A stretch of 64,000 nt of DNA from Cryobacterium sp. N22 (GTDB lineage Bacteria > Actinomycetota > Actinomycetes > Actinomycetales > Microbacteriaceae): positions 1 to 64,000 of the forward strand of contig NZ_PJJP01000022.1 of NCBI RefSeq assembly GCF_002929555.1. The letters run 5' to 3'. Position 1 is the stretch's first letter; every line of letters starts with the position of its first letter. A model generated the notes under the pieces. It saw only the letters and a list, made by a program, of their open reading frames with translations. It was not told the origin of the DNA and ran no database searches. This document shows positions 15,985 to 24,431 of the stretch, in pieces. The translations under genes and the position numbers were made by a program.

Positions 15985-16097
15985 TCGGGTTGCCTCCTGC
16001 GGACCGGTGGGTTGCGGTGCGCTCAACATAGACCCGCCGGTTCAGGGCCGGATAGTGTCCTCCAATGTCGCACCGCGGTTTGTCATCCCGGAGTAGG

Positions 16098-16103
16098 TAG
16101 GCT
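16098..16103 (+). promoter_or_regulatory. -10 box of the lipoprotein gene, leaderless type
   Basis: TAGGCT, then 6 nt (CACCGA), then ATG at 16110. The same TAGGCT-CAC spacing is found in front of the LacI gene at 45345. Confidence 0.55.
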
Positions 16104-16109
16104 CACCGA

Positions 16110-16493
16110 ATGCGTCTATTAGCCCCGGCCACCGTCCTCCTCGGCGTCATCATGCTCTCTGGCTGCGCCGCAGCCACCCCGACGGCGAAGGCAACACCAA
16201 CCGCCTCACCGACGCCCACACCGACCGCCACCGCGCTCACCGAGCCGCAGCTGCTCGACAAGCAGACCAAGACCATGGTGAGCCTCTACAGCCAGGTGGT
16301 CTGCACCAACCTGGCGGAGCGCCCCGACCTCGACCTCGACGACGCCGTTGACAAGGTGCTGGCCACCTACGCCACCGAGGGCCTCTCCGAGGAGTCCCGG
16401 GTGGAGCTGGCTCACCGCGTGCTGGAACAGTCCGCCGCTCAGAGCTGCCCTGACCAGAGCGAGCGCGTCGCCGCGGACCTCAACGGCGAATAA
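16110..16493 (+). CDS. Small putative lipoprotein
   Basis: 127 aa. The signal peptide ends in a lipobox (IMLSGC), so Cys20 would be lipidated and the protein held at the outer face of the membrane. A Thr/Pro/Ala-rich linker (about 23-42) precedes a helical domain with two further Cys residues (QVVCTN and QSCPDQ) that could form a disulphide. I do not recognise the family. The gene ends 3 nt from the convergent zinc-ribbon gene. Confidence 0.78.
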   Translation: MRLLAPATVLLGVIMLSGCAAATPTAKATPTASPTPTPTATALTEPQLLDKQTKTMVSLYSQVVCTNLAERPDLDLDDAVDKVLATYATEGLSEESRVELAHRVLEQSAAQSCPDQSERVAADLNGE

Positions 16494-16496
16494 CCC

Positions 16497-16646
16497 CTAC
16501 AGGCTGTCGTCGACCCAGTAGTCCTCGCATTCGTCGGAGCACCAGTACCTCTCCCGGTCATCAATCCGGGTGCCGCATTGGCGGCAACGATGACCGCGCC
16601 GCGCAAACAGCGAACGCGGCGATAGGCCGGTCAGGACATTGGGCAT
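16497..16646 (-). CDS. 49-aa zinc-ribbon-like protein
   Basis: The peptide starts MPNVLTGLSPRSLFARRG and then has CRQCGTRID followed by WCSDEC, a CxxC...CxxxC set suited to one zinc ion, and ends in an acidic tail. GGAGG lies 7 nt before the ATG. Family unknown; short treble-clef or ribbon proteins of this sort are common in actinobacteria and often annotated as hypothetical. The ribosome binding site lies inside a long hairpin (16651-16708), so translation may be controlled. It follows the HAD phosphatase gene on the same strand, 75 bp downstream. Confidence 0.75.
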   Translation of the reverse strand: MPNVLTGLSPRSLFARRGHRCRQCGTRIDDRERYWCSDECEDYWVDDSL

Positions 16647-16650
16647 CGGG

Positions 16651-16708
16651 TTGCCTCCAGTCATACAGGGTGTGCGTACATCAACACACGAGTATGAGCT
16701 GGAGGCAA
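16651..16708 (-). promoter_or_regulatory. Hairpin that pairs with the ribosome binding site of the zinc-ribbon gene
   Basis: On the minus-strand RNA, TTGCCTCCAG (16708-16699) pairs with CTGGAGGCAA (16660-16651). The stem continues through TCATAC/GTATGA with one bulged base and then GTGTG/CACAC. GGAGG of the downstream ATG is in the 3' arm. It could also help end the HAD transcript. Confidence 0.6.
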
Positions 16709-16721
16709 GCCCTGTCGACTT

Positions 16722-17489
16722 CTAGCGGGCTAAGGCAGGAACGAGCGTGTCCAGGAAAGCCGCGGTGTCTTCCCAGTTCTCCACCGCGACGCAGTCGACG
16801 CCGAGAGCCTTCACCGGGTAGTCGTTGCCGTTCTCGTCGAGCCGGTCTCCGACGAAGAGCATGTCTTCAAGCGGGATACCCGTGAGCTCGGCCAGCCGGG
16901 TCATGCCGTAGGCCTTGTCGATCCCGCGCCTGGTGATATCCACCGAGGTGGACCCGCCGGAGCGTACTTCGAGATCAGGCAGCTGTGCCTGAACGGCTTC
17001 GCGCAAGGCTGTCTTTTTGGCTCCGTCGACGTCCCACTGGGTCTTCGCGGCCACCGGTGCGGCCTGGCCCAAAGCCGAGAACGTGATCTGCGAGCCGCGG
17101 TCCTCAAGGATCGGGCCCCAGGGCTCGGCTTCCCAATAGCCGAGGTCACGGGCGGTGGCCTCAACGGCGGCGAGGGCACGCTGTTTCTGGTCGTCGGTGA
17201 GGTTCTCGGCGTACACCTGCTCCCACTCCCCCGCGCGGTGGCGGTAGTACTGAGTGCCGCAGGTGGGCATGAGGTGCAGGCGCGCCAGGGTGGCGTCGTC
17301 AACGTCGGTGAGGTTGTCGACGACCTGCATGGTGAACTGCGCGAATTGCCCGCCGGAAATCACGCACACCTCGGCCACGCTCAGCAGCTGCACGAGCAGC
17401 GATGCCATGCGGGGGTCGATCGGCGACTTCGAGGGTGCCAGGGTGTCATCGAGGTCGAAGGCGACCAAGCGAGGGTGGTTCAATGCCAT
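16722..17489 (-). CDS. HAD-IIB family phosphatase (phosphomannomutase-like)
   Basis: 255 aa cytoplasmic enzyme. HAD motif I VAFDLDDTLAPSK is at about 8-20, motif II VISGG at about 43-47, and the metal-binding motif GDRLDENGNDYPVKALG near the C-terminus. The type IIB cap lies between about 85 and 185. GNDYP and the cap resemble eukaryotic-type phosphomannomutase and sugar-phosphate phosphatases; the exact substrate is unknown. The ATG directly abuts the TAA of the upstream UDP-sugar dehydrogenase gene, so a role in sugar-nucleotide metabolism for the exopolysaccharide is likely. Confidence 0.85.
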   Translation of the reverse strand: MALNHPRLVAFDLDDTLAPSKSPIDPRMASLLVQLLSVAEVCVISGGQFAQFTMQVVDNLTDVDDATLARLHLMPTCGTQYYRHRAGEWEQVYAENLTDDQKQRALAAVEATARDLGYWEAEPWGPILEDRGSQITFSALGQAAPVAAKTQWDVDGAKKTALREAVQAQLPDLEVRSGGSTSVDITRRGIDKAYGMTRLAELTGIPLEDMLFVGDRLDENGNDYPVKALGVDCVAVENWEDTAAFLDTLVPALAR

Positions 17490-18803
17490 TTAAGGTCGGC
17501 CCAATCCGTAGTAGGTCCAGCCGGCTTCTCGCCAGGCTGCTGCATCAAGGGTATTGCGACCATCGATGATGGTGCGGCTCTTCACCAGTCCGGCGGCCCA
17601 CACCGGGTCGATCGACTTGAATTCCGGCCATTCGGTGACGAGCACAACGGCATCGGCGTCGCGCAACGTCGCCTCGATGTCGGTGGAGTATGTGATCTGA
17701 GGATGACGAAAACGGGAGTTCTCGATCGCCTGTGGGTCGGTGGCCACCACGTCGGCGCCGAGGCCGCGCAGCTGCACAGCTACATCCAAGGCGGGCGAGT
17801 CGCGCACATCATCGGAGTGCGGCTTGAAGCTGAGCCCGAGAACGGCGACCTTGGCGTTGTAGACCGGGCGGTCGAGGGCCGAGACGGTGAGGTCGACGAC
17901 CCGCTGGCGGCGGCGCAGGTTGATGGCGTCGACCTCCTTGAGGAAGGCGACGGATTCGCCGCGGCCCAACTCTTCGGCGCGGGCCGTGAACGCGCGAATG
18001 TCCTTGGGCAGGCAGCCGCCACCGAAGCCGGCGCCCGCATTGAGGAAGCGACGACCGATGCGGGCGTCGTAGCCGATGGCGTCGGCGAGTTGAGTGACGT
18101 CGGCACCCGATACCTCGGCGATTTCGGCCATTGCGTTGATGAAACTGATTTTGGTCGCCAGAAACGCGTTCGCCGCGACCTTGACGAGTTCAGCAGTGGC
18201 GTAGTCGGTCACCACCAGCGGGGTCTGGGTCGACATCGCTCTGGCGTAGACCGAATTGAGCTGTTCTACCGCGCGCTCACCGGCCTCGCCTGCGGGAACA
18301 CCGTAGACCAGGCGATCCGGGGCAATAGTGTCTTGCACCGCGAACCCCTCGCGCAGGAACTCCGGGTTCCAAGCCAGGGCAGCGCCCGTTCCGGCAGCCT
18401 CGATAATTGCGGCGAGCCGGGCGGCGGTGCCGACAGGTACGGTGCTCTTGCCGACAACCAGATCGCCGGCGTTCAGGTGCGGGATGAGTCCCGCAACGGC
18501 TGCGTCCACATATCGCAGGTCGGCCGCGTAGCTGGTTTTTTTCTGCGGGGTACCCACGGCGATGAAGTGCACCTGTGCGCCAGCCGCATCCGCGATGTCG
18601 GTGCTGAAACGTAGGCGCCCGGACGCCGTGGCCGACGCCAACACCTCGGGGAGGCCCGGCTCGAAAAACGGGGTCCGTCCTTCGGAGAGGGCGGCAATCT
18701 TCGCAGCGTCAATGTCGATGCCGACAACCTCGTGCCCGAGCTCGGCCATTGCCGATGCGTGAACGGCGCCCAGGTATCCGCATCCGATGACAGAGATCTT
18801 CAT
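17490..18803 (-). CDS. UDP-glucose/GDP-mannose dehydrogenase family protein
   Basis: 437 aa. It oxidises a nucleotide sugar twice with NAD+ to the uronic acid, most likely UDP-glucose to UDP-glucuronate. The N-terminal Rossmann motif VIGCGYLG, the central GKSTVPVGT, NPEFLREG and GFGGGCLPKD with catalytic Cys (about 264), and the C-terminal NAD-binding half with LGLSFKPHSDDVRDSP are all present. The ATG at 18803 is preferred to a TTG two codons upstream. Coupled to the HAD gene at its 3' end and placed after the DUF4012 gene. It supplies an acidic sugar precursor for the polysaccharide. Confidence 0.93.
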   Translation of the reverse strand: MKISVIGCGYLGAVHASAMAELGHEVVGIDIDAAKIAALSEGRTPFFEPGLPEVLASATASGRLRFSTDIADAAGAQVHFIAVGTPQKKTSYAADLRYVDAAVAGLIPHLNAGDLVVGKSTVPVGTAARLAAIIEAAGTGAALAWNPEFLREGFAVQDTIAPDRLVYGVPAGEAGERAVEQLNSVYARAMSTQTPLVVTDYATAELVKVAANAFLATKISFINAMAEIAEVSGADVTQLADAIGYDARIGRRFLNAGAGFGGGCLPKDIRAFTARAEELGRGESVAFLKEVDAINLRRRQRVVDLTVSALDRPVYNAKVAVLGLSFKPHSDDVRDSPALDVAVQLRGLGADVVATDPQAIENSRFRHPQITYSTDIEATLRDADAVVLVTEWPEFKSIDPVWAAGLVKSRTIIDGRNTLDAAAWREAGWTYYGLGRP

Positions 18804-18873
18804 TCGCAATTACCCATAGGGCAAGTGTACCGACGGCGCAGGGGCCTTCCTCAGGGCTCCGAGGGCGCCGGGG

Positions 18874-20697
18874 CTACTTGCAGCCGGGAGCGTCCACGGC
18901 GACTGTTGTCGGGTTCAGCATGGGCGTCGTGCGAAGCGCAGGCGCTCCGTAGGTGCCGGCCGGCCCAGCGAAGGTGGCTGTGACCTGGCTGGTTTGGCCG
19001 GGAGTGAGCATCACATTGAACTTCGCAACGGGTCTGCCCAGGTCGTCCGTGGTGGCCAGCAAATCCGCTCCCTCGGCGACATCGGCCGAGACGAAACTCG
19101 TGCCGGGCGGCCCGTACACATAGACCTCGGTGCGGAACTGATCGGCGCCCCAGTATTCGGTGGCCACGTAGCTGGGCAGTTTCTCCGCCAGTTCCTCGGT
19201 GAGGGTGGAGTGCAGATCAACCTTTGTTGTGAAGGTCGGGGTCGCGGCGGTGCAGACATCCGTGCTCAGCGTCGCACCGGTCTCCAGGTAGAAATCCATC
19301 TTCGAGGTCGAGGTGTCGCGGAAGAATACCCCGGTGGTCGTTTCGGCCTCGTTCGAGGCCGGCAGGATGCCCGCGATCGGGGTCCCTTCCAGTATCTTCT
19401 GCTCTTCGGGGTGTGCGCTCCACGCCATGATCCGGTGCTCGTTCACTCCCTGGGAAACAGCATTCAGCATGTCCAAGGGTTCGCCTTGGGAATTGGTCAC
19501 GGCGTTGAACATCGTCATTGCCGCCTCCGCAAAGAAAGCGTCGGTCTGGTCGGGCCCGTTCTTGCCCTGGTAGCGGAAATAGATCTCGTTGAGCAGCAGG
19601 GCGACCGCATTGTCTTTCGTGAGAACGTCCCCGGTGCTCATGGCGACCGGGCCGGTGGCGCCGAGCATGTGTGCGAGCGCGGCTGGGTCGATCGAAATGA
19701 CGCCGTCGACGGTTCCGCCGAGGTCCTGTTGCCAGAACGCCTGGGTGATCTGGGCGGCAGTGGGGAAATCGGGTCGGCTCGTCGCGAGGTTCAGCCGGGT
19801 GTAGATGAGCGGGCTGTACAGCGCCGCCAGCGTGGGATCCTCCGCGATGACCGGTTCACCGTCACGCCACGGGAACGTCTGACTCGACGCCTGCCGGGCG
19901 ATGCTGATCTGCCCGTTGTCAACGGTGACCTCGGTCAGGGCGGCCGCGGTGCCCCCGAGCGCCGTGGACTCTGCGAGGTTCTGGAAGATCAAAATGTAGG
20001 TGCGCGGCCCAGAGGCGCCGAGCATGTCGGGTACCACAGAGGCAATCGAGCGCACGTCGCCGACGGTGGTTGCCGCGCCGTCGAGAAGGGTTCCGAACTG
20101 GGTGCCGGCCGCGTCAACCTGCGCCACAGTGCCGTCGAGCTCGATCGCTGCCACGGATTCCGCTGCAGAATCAAGCGCGGCGCTCGCTGTGGCGAGGGCC
20201 GAATTCAGCTCCAGGATCGGCGTGAGGTTGATCTTTCCGTCAACGGGCTTCAGGGAAGCGGCGCTCAGGCCAGACGCGACCTCCGCGACGGGCGCGACAG
20301 CTTCTTGCGCCACCACGTCGACCGCTTCGGCCAGCTGGCGAACGGCCGAGAGGTTCGGCCCGGCGATGGGGATGATTTCTGCGGCCCGCCAGATCGGATC
20401 CTGGGTCTGGTCGACTGCCTTGCTTGTGGCCGCGGACAGCTTGGTCGATGTTGCGCCAAGTCCGACAAAATCCATGGCGGTGGCCTGGGACTTGAGGGTG
20501 CCCACGAGGACCTGCGCCTGTTCGAGTTCCGCCTTCGCCGTCAAGACCCTGGACCCGACCCAGCCCGCGGCGGCTCCGACCACAACGACCAGGCCGACGC
20601 ACACGGCGAGGATGATCAACGCGCGACGAGGGCGCTGCTTCCGTCGGCGCGGTCGATTGGGGACAGCGGCGGCGCGGTCAGCGATTGAATCAGTCAC
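18874..20697 (-). CDS. DUF4012 domain membrane protein
   Basis: 607 aa. A basic cytoplasmic tail (NRPRRRKQRPRR), one membrane segment (ALIILAVCVGLVVVVGAAAGWV) and a large outside domain. The DUF4012 hallmark stretch SGPRTYILIFQNLAESTALGG (split near residue 229-249) and GVISIDPAALAHMLGATGPV are easy to see. Function unknown; such proteins are common in actinobacterial capsule loci and may help assemble or attach polymer. The start is GTG, 6 nt from a TAGCTT box. Divergent from the flippase gene across 284 bp. Confidence 0.88.
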   Translation of the reverse strand: MTDSIADRAAAVPNRPRRRKQRPRRALIILAVCVGLVVVVGAAAGWVGSRVLTAKAELEQAQVLVGTLKSQATAMDFVGLGATSTKLSAATSKAVDQTQDPIWRAAEIIPIAGPNLSAVRQLAEAVDVVAQEAVAPVAEVASGLSAASLKPVDGKINLTPILELNSALATASAALDSAAESVAAIELDGTVAQVDAAGTQFGTLLDGAATTVGDVRSIASVVPDMLGASGPRTYILIFQNLAESTALGGTAAALTEVTVDNGQISIARQASSQTFPWRDGEPVIAEDPTLAALYSPLIYTRLNLATSRPDFPTAAQITQAFWQQDLGGTVDGVISIDPAALAHMLGATGPVAMSTGDVLTKDNAVALLLNEIYFRYQGKNGPDQTDAFFAEAAMTMFNAVTNSQGEPLDMLNAVSQGVNEHRIMAWSAHPEEQKILEGTPIAGILPASNEAETTTGVFFRDTSTSKMDFYLETGATLSTDVCTAATPTFTTKVDLHSTLTEELAEKLPSYVATEYWGADQFRTEVYVYGPPGTSFVSADVAEGADLLATTDDLGRPVAKFNVMLTPGQTSQVTATFAGPAGTYGAPALRTTPMLNPTTVAVDAPGCK

Positions 20698-20703
20698 TTA
20701 GGA

Positions 20704-20709
20704 AAGCTA
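20704..20709 (-). promoter_or_regulatory. -10 box of the DUF4012 gene, leaderless type
   Basis: TAGCTT on the minus strand, then 6 nt (TCCTAA), then GTG at 20697. Confidence 0.5.
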
Positions 20710-20981
20710 ACCCATGAGGGATGCTTGGGTTGCATCGGGTGGCGGAGGCCCGTGCAGACGACGCAAGCTCCGACAATGGCCCATGCCCCCCAATCCGGGG
20801 GTGGCACGAAGCTAAGATCGAATGCGGAGTGTTGGAAACGAGCGGGCGCAGGCGCCAGTCGCCACTTCGCAGTCGTACAGAACTAGGGAAGTCGTGGATT
20901 GAGCGCACACATGGGATTCAACGTGACAGGGGAAACGCGCCAGAATCGACCCCGCCCGGTGGCAAGCTTCGAGAGAGCGCT

Positions 20982-22430
20982 TTGAGTCTTTCGGCGACCG
21001 CCACTCGCGGGGGCGCAGCGGTAGTTGCCGGTCAGGTAATCAAACTCGGCCTGCTCTTAGTGAATCTCGTCGTTCTCGGGCGCTTGCTTTCGCCCGCCGA
21101 CTTCGGCCTTCTGGCTATGGTGATGGCTGTCGTCGGGGTCGGCGAGCTTTTCAGAGATTTCGGTCTGTCCTCAGCGGCCGTGCAAGCAAAATCCGTGACG
21201 CCCGCGCAGAAGTCAAATCTGTTCTGGATCAACTCGCTCCTTGGCCTGGTGCTCGCCGGCGCGTGCTGTGCGGCAGCCACACTGATCGCGTCCCTCTACG
21301 GTGATCCTCGGCTCGTCAACGTCATCATCGCCATCTCTGTGACGTTCCTCCTCAACGGCATCCAGACCCAGTTCCAGGTCGAGCTCACCCGAAATCATCG
21401 TTTCTTCACGTTGGCGGCAACCGACGTCGCGTCGCAGGTGGCCGGCCTGGCGGTGGCCGTGGTCCTCGCGCTCTCGGGAGCGGGATATTGGGCGCTGGTG
21501 GGTTTGCAGCTCGGAATTGCGACCACGCTCTGCATCCTCCGCGTTGTGGCCGCACGATGGGTTCCCGGCTTGCCCTCTCGACGATCAGAGATCAGGCCGT
21601 TCCTCGAATACGGCTGGCACTTGGGCTGGGCACAAATCGTCGGCTACATCAGCTACAACATTGACAGCGTCATTCTTGGCGCTCGCTCGGGCGCTGCGGC
21701 CCTCGGTCTCTACAACCGCGCTTTCCAGATCATCACGCTTCCCGTCGTTCAACTTCTCGGCCCGCTTTCGAACGTTGTGCTTCCGCTCCTGTCGAGAGTG
21801 GAGTCCAAGGAAGTATTCGTTCGGGCAATCACACGGATTCAACTCATACTCAGCTACACCTCAGCGATCTTCTTCGGGTTGCTTGTGGCCACCGCCTACC
21901 CGTTCGTCAGGCTGCTCTTGGGACCAGCATGGGTGCAGTCAGCACCGATCCTCCAGATCCTGAGTGTTGGTGCCCTCTTCCAGGTGATGACCTACACCGG
22001 ATACTGGGTTTTCCTGGCTCGCGCCCTCACCAGGTCGTTGCTCCGCTACAACCTCGTCACAAAGACATTCGTGATCCTCTGTGTCATCGTCGGGAGCAGC
22101 TGGGGGCCACTCGGTGTGGCGGCGGGGTACTCGCTCGGTCTCGTGGTGTCGTGGCCCGTCTCGTTGCTCTGGCTCAGCAGGGTCAGTGATTTTCCCGTCA
22201 GGGAGACCACTCCGATTGCCCTCAGAGGAATCGGATTGGCCATCGCCGTGGCATCCTGCGGGCTATTGGCCGGAGCGCTGCTCACGGTCGACAACACACT
22301 TCTGCAGTTCGCTGTCAACACGTGTGGCGCGGTCGTCGGCCTGGCGATCACGCTTCTGCACCGTCCTCTGCGGAACGAGCTTCTCCAGCTGGCCACTTCC
22401 GCAACCCAAGCTGTTCGACGAAAGCTGTGA
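20982..22430 (+). CDS. Polysaccharide flippase, Wzx type (MOP superfamily)
   Basis: 482 aa, about twelve to fourteen membrane segments. It would flip the undecaprenyl-diphosphate-linked repeat unit to the outer face. The frame is open from 20721, but the first 87 codons give a polar, non-conserved peptide; the TTG at 20982 follows GAGAGAG and begins directly before the first amphipathic helix (SATATRGGAAVVAGQVIKLG), as in other Wzx proteins. NLVVLGRLLSPADFGLLAM and the GLSSAAVQ region are typical of the polysaccharide-synthase/flippase family. First gene of a three-gene plus-strand unit with pyruvyl- and acyltransferase. Confidence 0.88.
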   Translation: MSLSATATRGGAAVVAGQVIKLGLLLVNLVVLGRLLSPADFGLLAMVMAVVGVGELFRDFGLSSAAVQAKSVTPAQKSNLFWINSLLGLVLAGACCAAATLIASLYGDPRLVNVIIAISVTFLLNGIQTQFQVELTRNHRFFTLAATDVASQVAGLAVAVVLALSGAGYWALVGLQLGIATTLCILRVVAARWVPGLPSRRSEIRPFLEYGWHLGWAQIVGYISYNIDSVILGARSGAAALGLYNRAFQIITLPVVQLLGPLSNVVLPLLSRVESKEVFVRAITRIQLILSYTSAIFFGLLVATAYPFVRLLLGPAWVQSAPILQILSVGALFQVMTYTGYWVFLARALTRSLLRYNLVTKTFVILCVIVGSSWGPLGVAAGYSLGLVVSWPVSLLWLSRVSDFPVRETTPIALRGIGLAIAVASCGLLAGALLTVDNTLLQFAVNTCGAVVGLAITLLHRPLRNELLQLATSATQAVRRKL

Positions 22431-22468
22431 CGGTCACTTCGGCCGCCGGTGAGAGAGAAAGAGGCATT

Positions 22469-23743
22469 TTGACTTCTGTGACGCCCCCGCGAATGACACC
22501 CCCCAAGGCAACCGCAAAATCGTTTGCCAAAGGTGCGCTCGTCTCCGCTCTGGATAGCCGCGCTCTCCTTTCCCTGACCGCTCTTGCCGACTCGTTGGCT
22601 GTCCGCGCGGGGTCCCGCCGGCGGCAGACCGGCCAGGTGGGGCCGCATGTCATCATCAATTCCACCGGCGGCGGGAACATCGGCGACCAGGCTATGTTTG
22701 AGAGCTTTCTGGCGAACGTCGAGGGGCCGGTGCGGGCCATCGTTCGCAGCATCGATGCGTTCGACGTGCCAGACTCGCTGGCCCCTGGACGTGTCGAGTT
22801 GGTGGTCCTTCCCCGGCTCATTTACGGGCGTGGACTGAGCCGCCTCATGGATGTTCTGACCTTCGCGCGAACCCTGCGCGGCGCTCGGTCTCTTTCCATC
22901 GTCGGAGCGGACGTGATGGACGGCGGCTACGGTCGGCGCCCGTCCGCGCTCGAATGGAGCTTGGCCACCGCGGCCGCGAAGGCACAGATCCCCACGCGTG
23001 TGCTCGGCTTCAGCTGGAAAGAGAGTGTCGATCGGGTGATTCTGAGTGCGGCACGTCGGGCCGCCCGGGGCGGGGTCGTCGCGATCGCCCGTGACCCCCA
23101 TTCACGAGCCCGGCTGCGAAAAAACGGTATCGAAGCGGTCGAGGCTGCCGACGTGGTTTTTCTGCACGCCGGCGTCGCCGAGCCCAACGCGCATGACGCG
23201 TTGGTGCGGGGGTGGGTTGAGGCGGGGAAACGGGTCGCCATTGTGAATATGAGCGGGCTCATCAACTCGACCCTCAATCAGAACGACGAGTACGCCCACA
23301 TCGTTGAAACTCTCGGCGAACTCGGCTACGAGATCCTCTTACTCCCCCACGTGTCGACGGATATTCCCGTGATCGAATCGTTCAAGGCCTCCAGCGCAGA
23401 CCACAAGGATGTCAACCACGTGGACCGGCTCCTCACACCGTCTGAGGTCAAGGCCCTCGCCGCCCAGGCCGATGTCGTCGTCACGGGGCGAATGCACCTC
23501 TCGATTCTCGCCCTGAGCTCGGGGGTCCCGTCCATTGTCTTGGCGACGCAGGGCAAGGTGCTCGGATTGATGGAGTTGGTGGGGACTCCAGACTCGTGCA
23601 TTGATCCTGTCCGGGGCTTCGCACGCCAGGTCACGGGCCAACTGCGCGAACTCGACAGCAATCGTTCCGCGACCGCGGCAGCGATCACTTCAGGTGTGCA
23701 ACGCGCACGCGTGCTCGCGGCGGCTAATTTCCGTGACCTCTGA
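22469..23743 (+). CDS. Polysaccharide pyruvyl transferase family protein
   Basis: 424 aa. Members of this family (CsaB, WcaK, ExoV) put a pyruvate ketal from phosphoenolpyruvate on a sugar, adding negative charge. INSTGGGNIGDQAMFE near residue 65 and the C-terminal TGRMHLSILALSSGVPSI are the family hallmarks. The TTG start at 22469 follows GAAAGAGG by 4-5 nt; upstream codons overlap the flippase gene and are not conserved in type. It modifies the repeat unit or a linked polymer; together with the uronate dehydrogenase it points to an acidic polysaccharide. Confidence 0.88.
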   Translation: MTSVTPPRMTPPKATAKSFAKGALVSALDSRALLSLTALADSLAVRAGSRRRQTGQVGPHVIINSTGGGNIGDQAMFESFLANVEGPVRAIVRSIDAFDVPDSLAPGRVELVVLPRLIYGRGLSRLMDVLTFARTLRGARSLSIVGADVMDGGYGRRPSALEWSLATAAAKAQIPTRVLGFSWKESVDRVILSAARRAARGGVVAIARDPHSRARLRKNGIEAVEAADVVFLHAGVAEPNAHDALVRGWVEAGKRVAIVNMSGLINSTLNQNDEYAHIVETLGELGYEILLLPHVSTDIPVIESFKASSADHKDVNHVDRLLTPSEVKALAAQADVVVTGRMHLSILALSSGVPSIVLATQGKVLGLMELVGTPDSCIDPVRGFARQVTGQLRELDSNRSATAAAITSGVQRARVLAAANFRDL

Positions 23744-23800
23744 ATCGGTGCGAGTTGAAAAACCCACGGTCCGCGAGCGCTCAGCGGGCGGTGAGCTCCG

Positions 23801-24346
23801 ATGATCGTCAGTGCACTACGAATCGTCAGAGCTGTCATCGCTTTCCGAATGGCGGGGGCCCGCGTGAATGGGGCCCCCCGGGTTTTCGGTCGCCTCCCCC
23901 AGGTCAGGAACAAGGGAACTCTGAACATTGGATCTGGGTTCCAGGTTCGCGGGCAACGGTTCCGTGTGGGGATCGCTGTTGATCGCGATGGGACGCTCAA
24001 CATCGGTGAGCACGTGTTCCTGAACCAGGGCGTCAGCATCGCCGCCAAGACAACGATCACAATCGGTGACCACACGAAGATCGCTGACCTGGTCACCATC
24101 CAGGACACGAACTACCATCGTGTCTCCCCGGACGAGCCAGTGGTTTCGGCTCCGATCACCATCGGGAGAAACGTCTGGCTAGGCCGACTCTCGATCATTT
24201 CTCCCGGGGTCACGATCGGGGACAACGCCGTGGTTGCTGCGGGTTCAATCGTCACAAAAGACGTCATGCCCAACACCGTCGTTGCCGGCACGCCAGCCAA
24301 GTTCCTGAGGTCGTTCACCACGCCGCCGGGGTGGGTACGCGACTAA
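23801..24346 (+). CDS. Left-handed beta-helix acyltransferase (hexapeptide repeat, WcaF/maa type)
   Basis: 181 aa cytoplasmic acetyltransferase. Hexapeptide repeats run from about residue 45 (GTLNIG, GTLNIGEHVFLN, TITIGDH) to about 165, with the catalytic-type DTNYHRVSPDEP loop and the closing NVWLGRLSIISPGVTIGDN and VVAAGSIVTKDVMPN (split), then AGTPAK. It likely uses acetyl-CoA to O-acetylate a sugar of the repeat unit. Starts 57 nt after the pyruvyl transferase gene; GGTGAG precedes the ATG. Confidence 0.88.
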   Translation: MIVSALRIVRAVIAFRMAGARVNGAPRVFGRLPQVRNKGTLNIGSGFQVRGQRFRVGIAVDRDGTLNIGEHVFLNQGVSIAAKTTITIGDHTKIADLVTIQDTNYHRVSPDEPVVSAPITIGRNVWLGRLSIISPGVTIGDNAVVAAGSIVTKDVMPNTVVAGTPAKFLRSFTTPPGWVRD

Positions 24347-24347
24347 A

Positions 24348-24385
24348 GCCGGCGGGTGCCCGCGACGTCGTCGCGGCACCCCGGC
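24348..24385. terminator. Hairpin between convergent exopolysaccharide genes
   Basis: GGTGCCCGCGACG and CGTCGCGGCACC arms around one base, extended by GCCGG/CCGGC. It can act on both strands; there is no T run. Confidence 0.5.
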
Positions 24386-24431
24386 GCGTGCTGTGCTGCC
24401 ACCTCAGGTCGTGCGCGTTCCGTCCGTGAGG

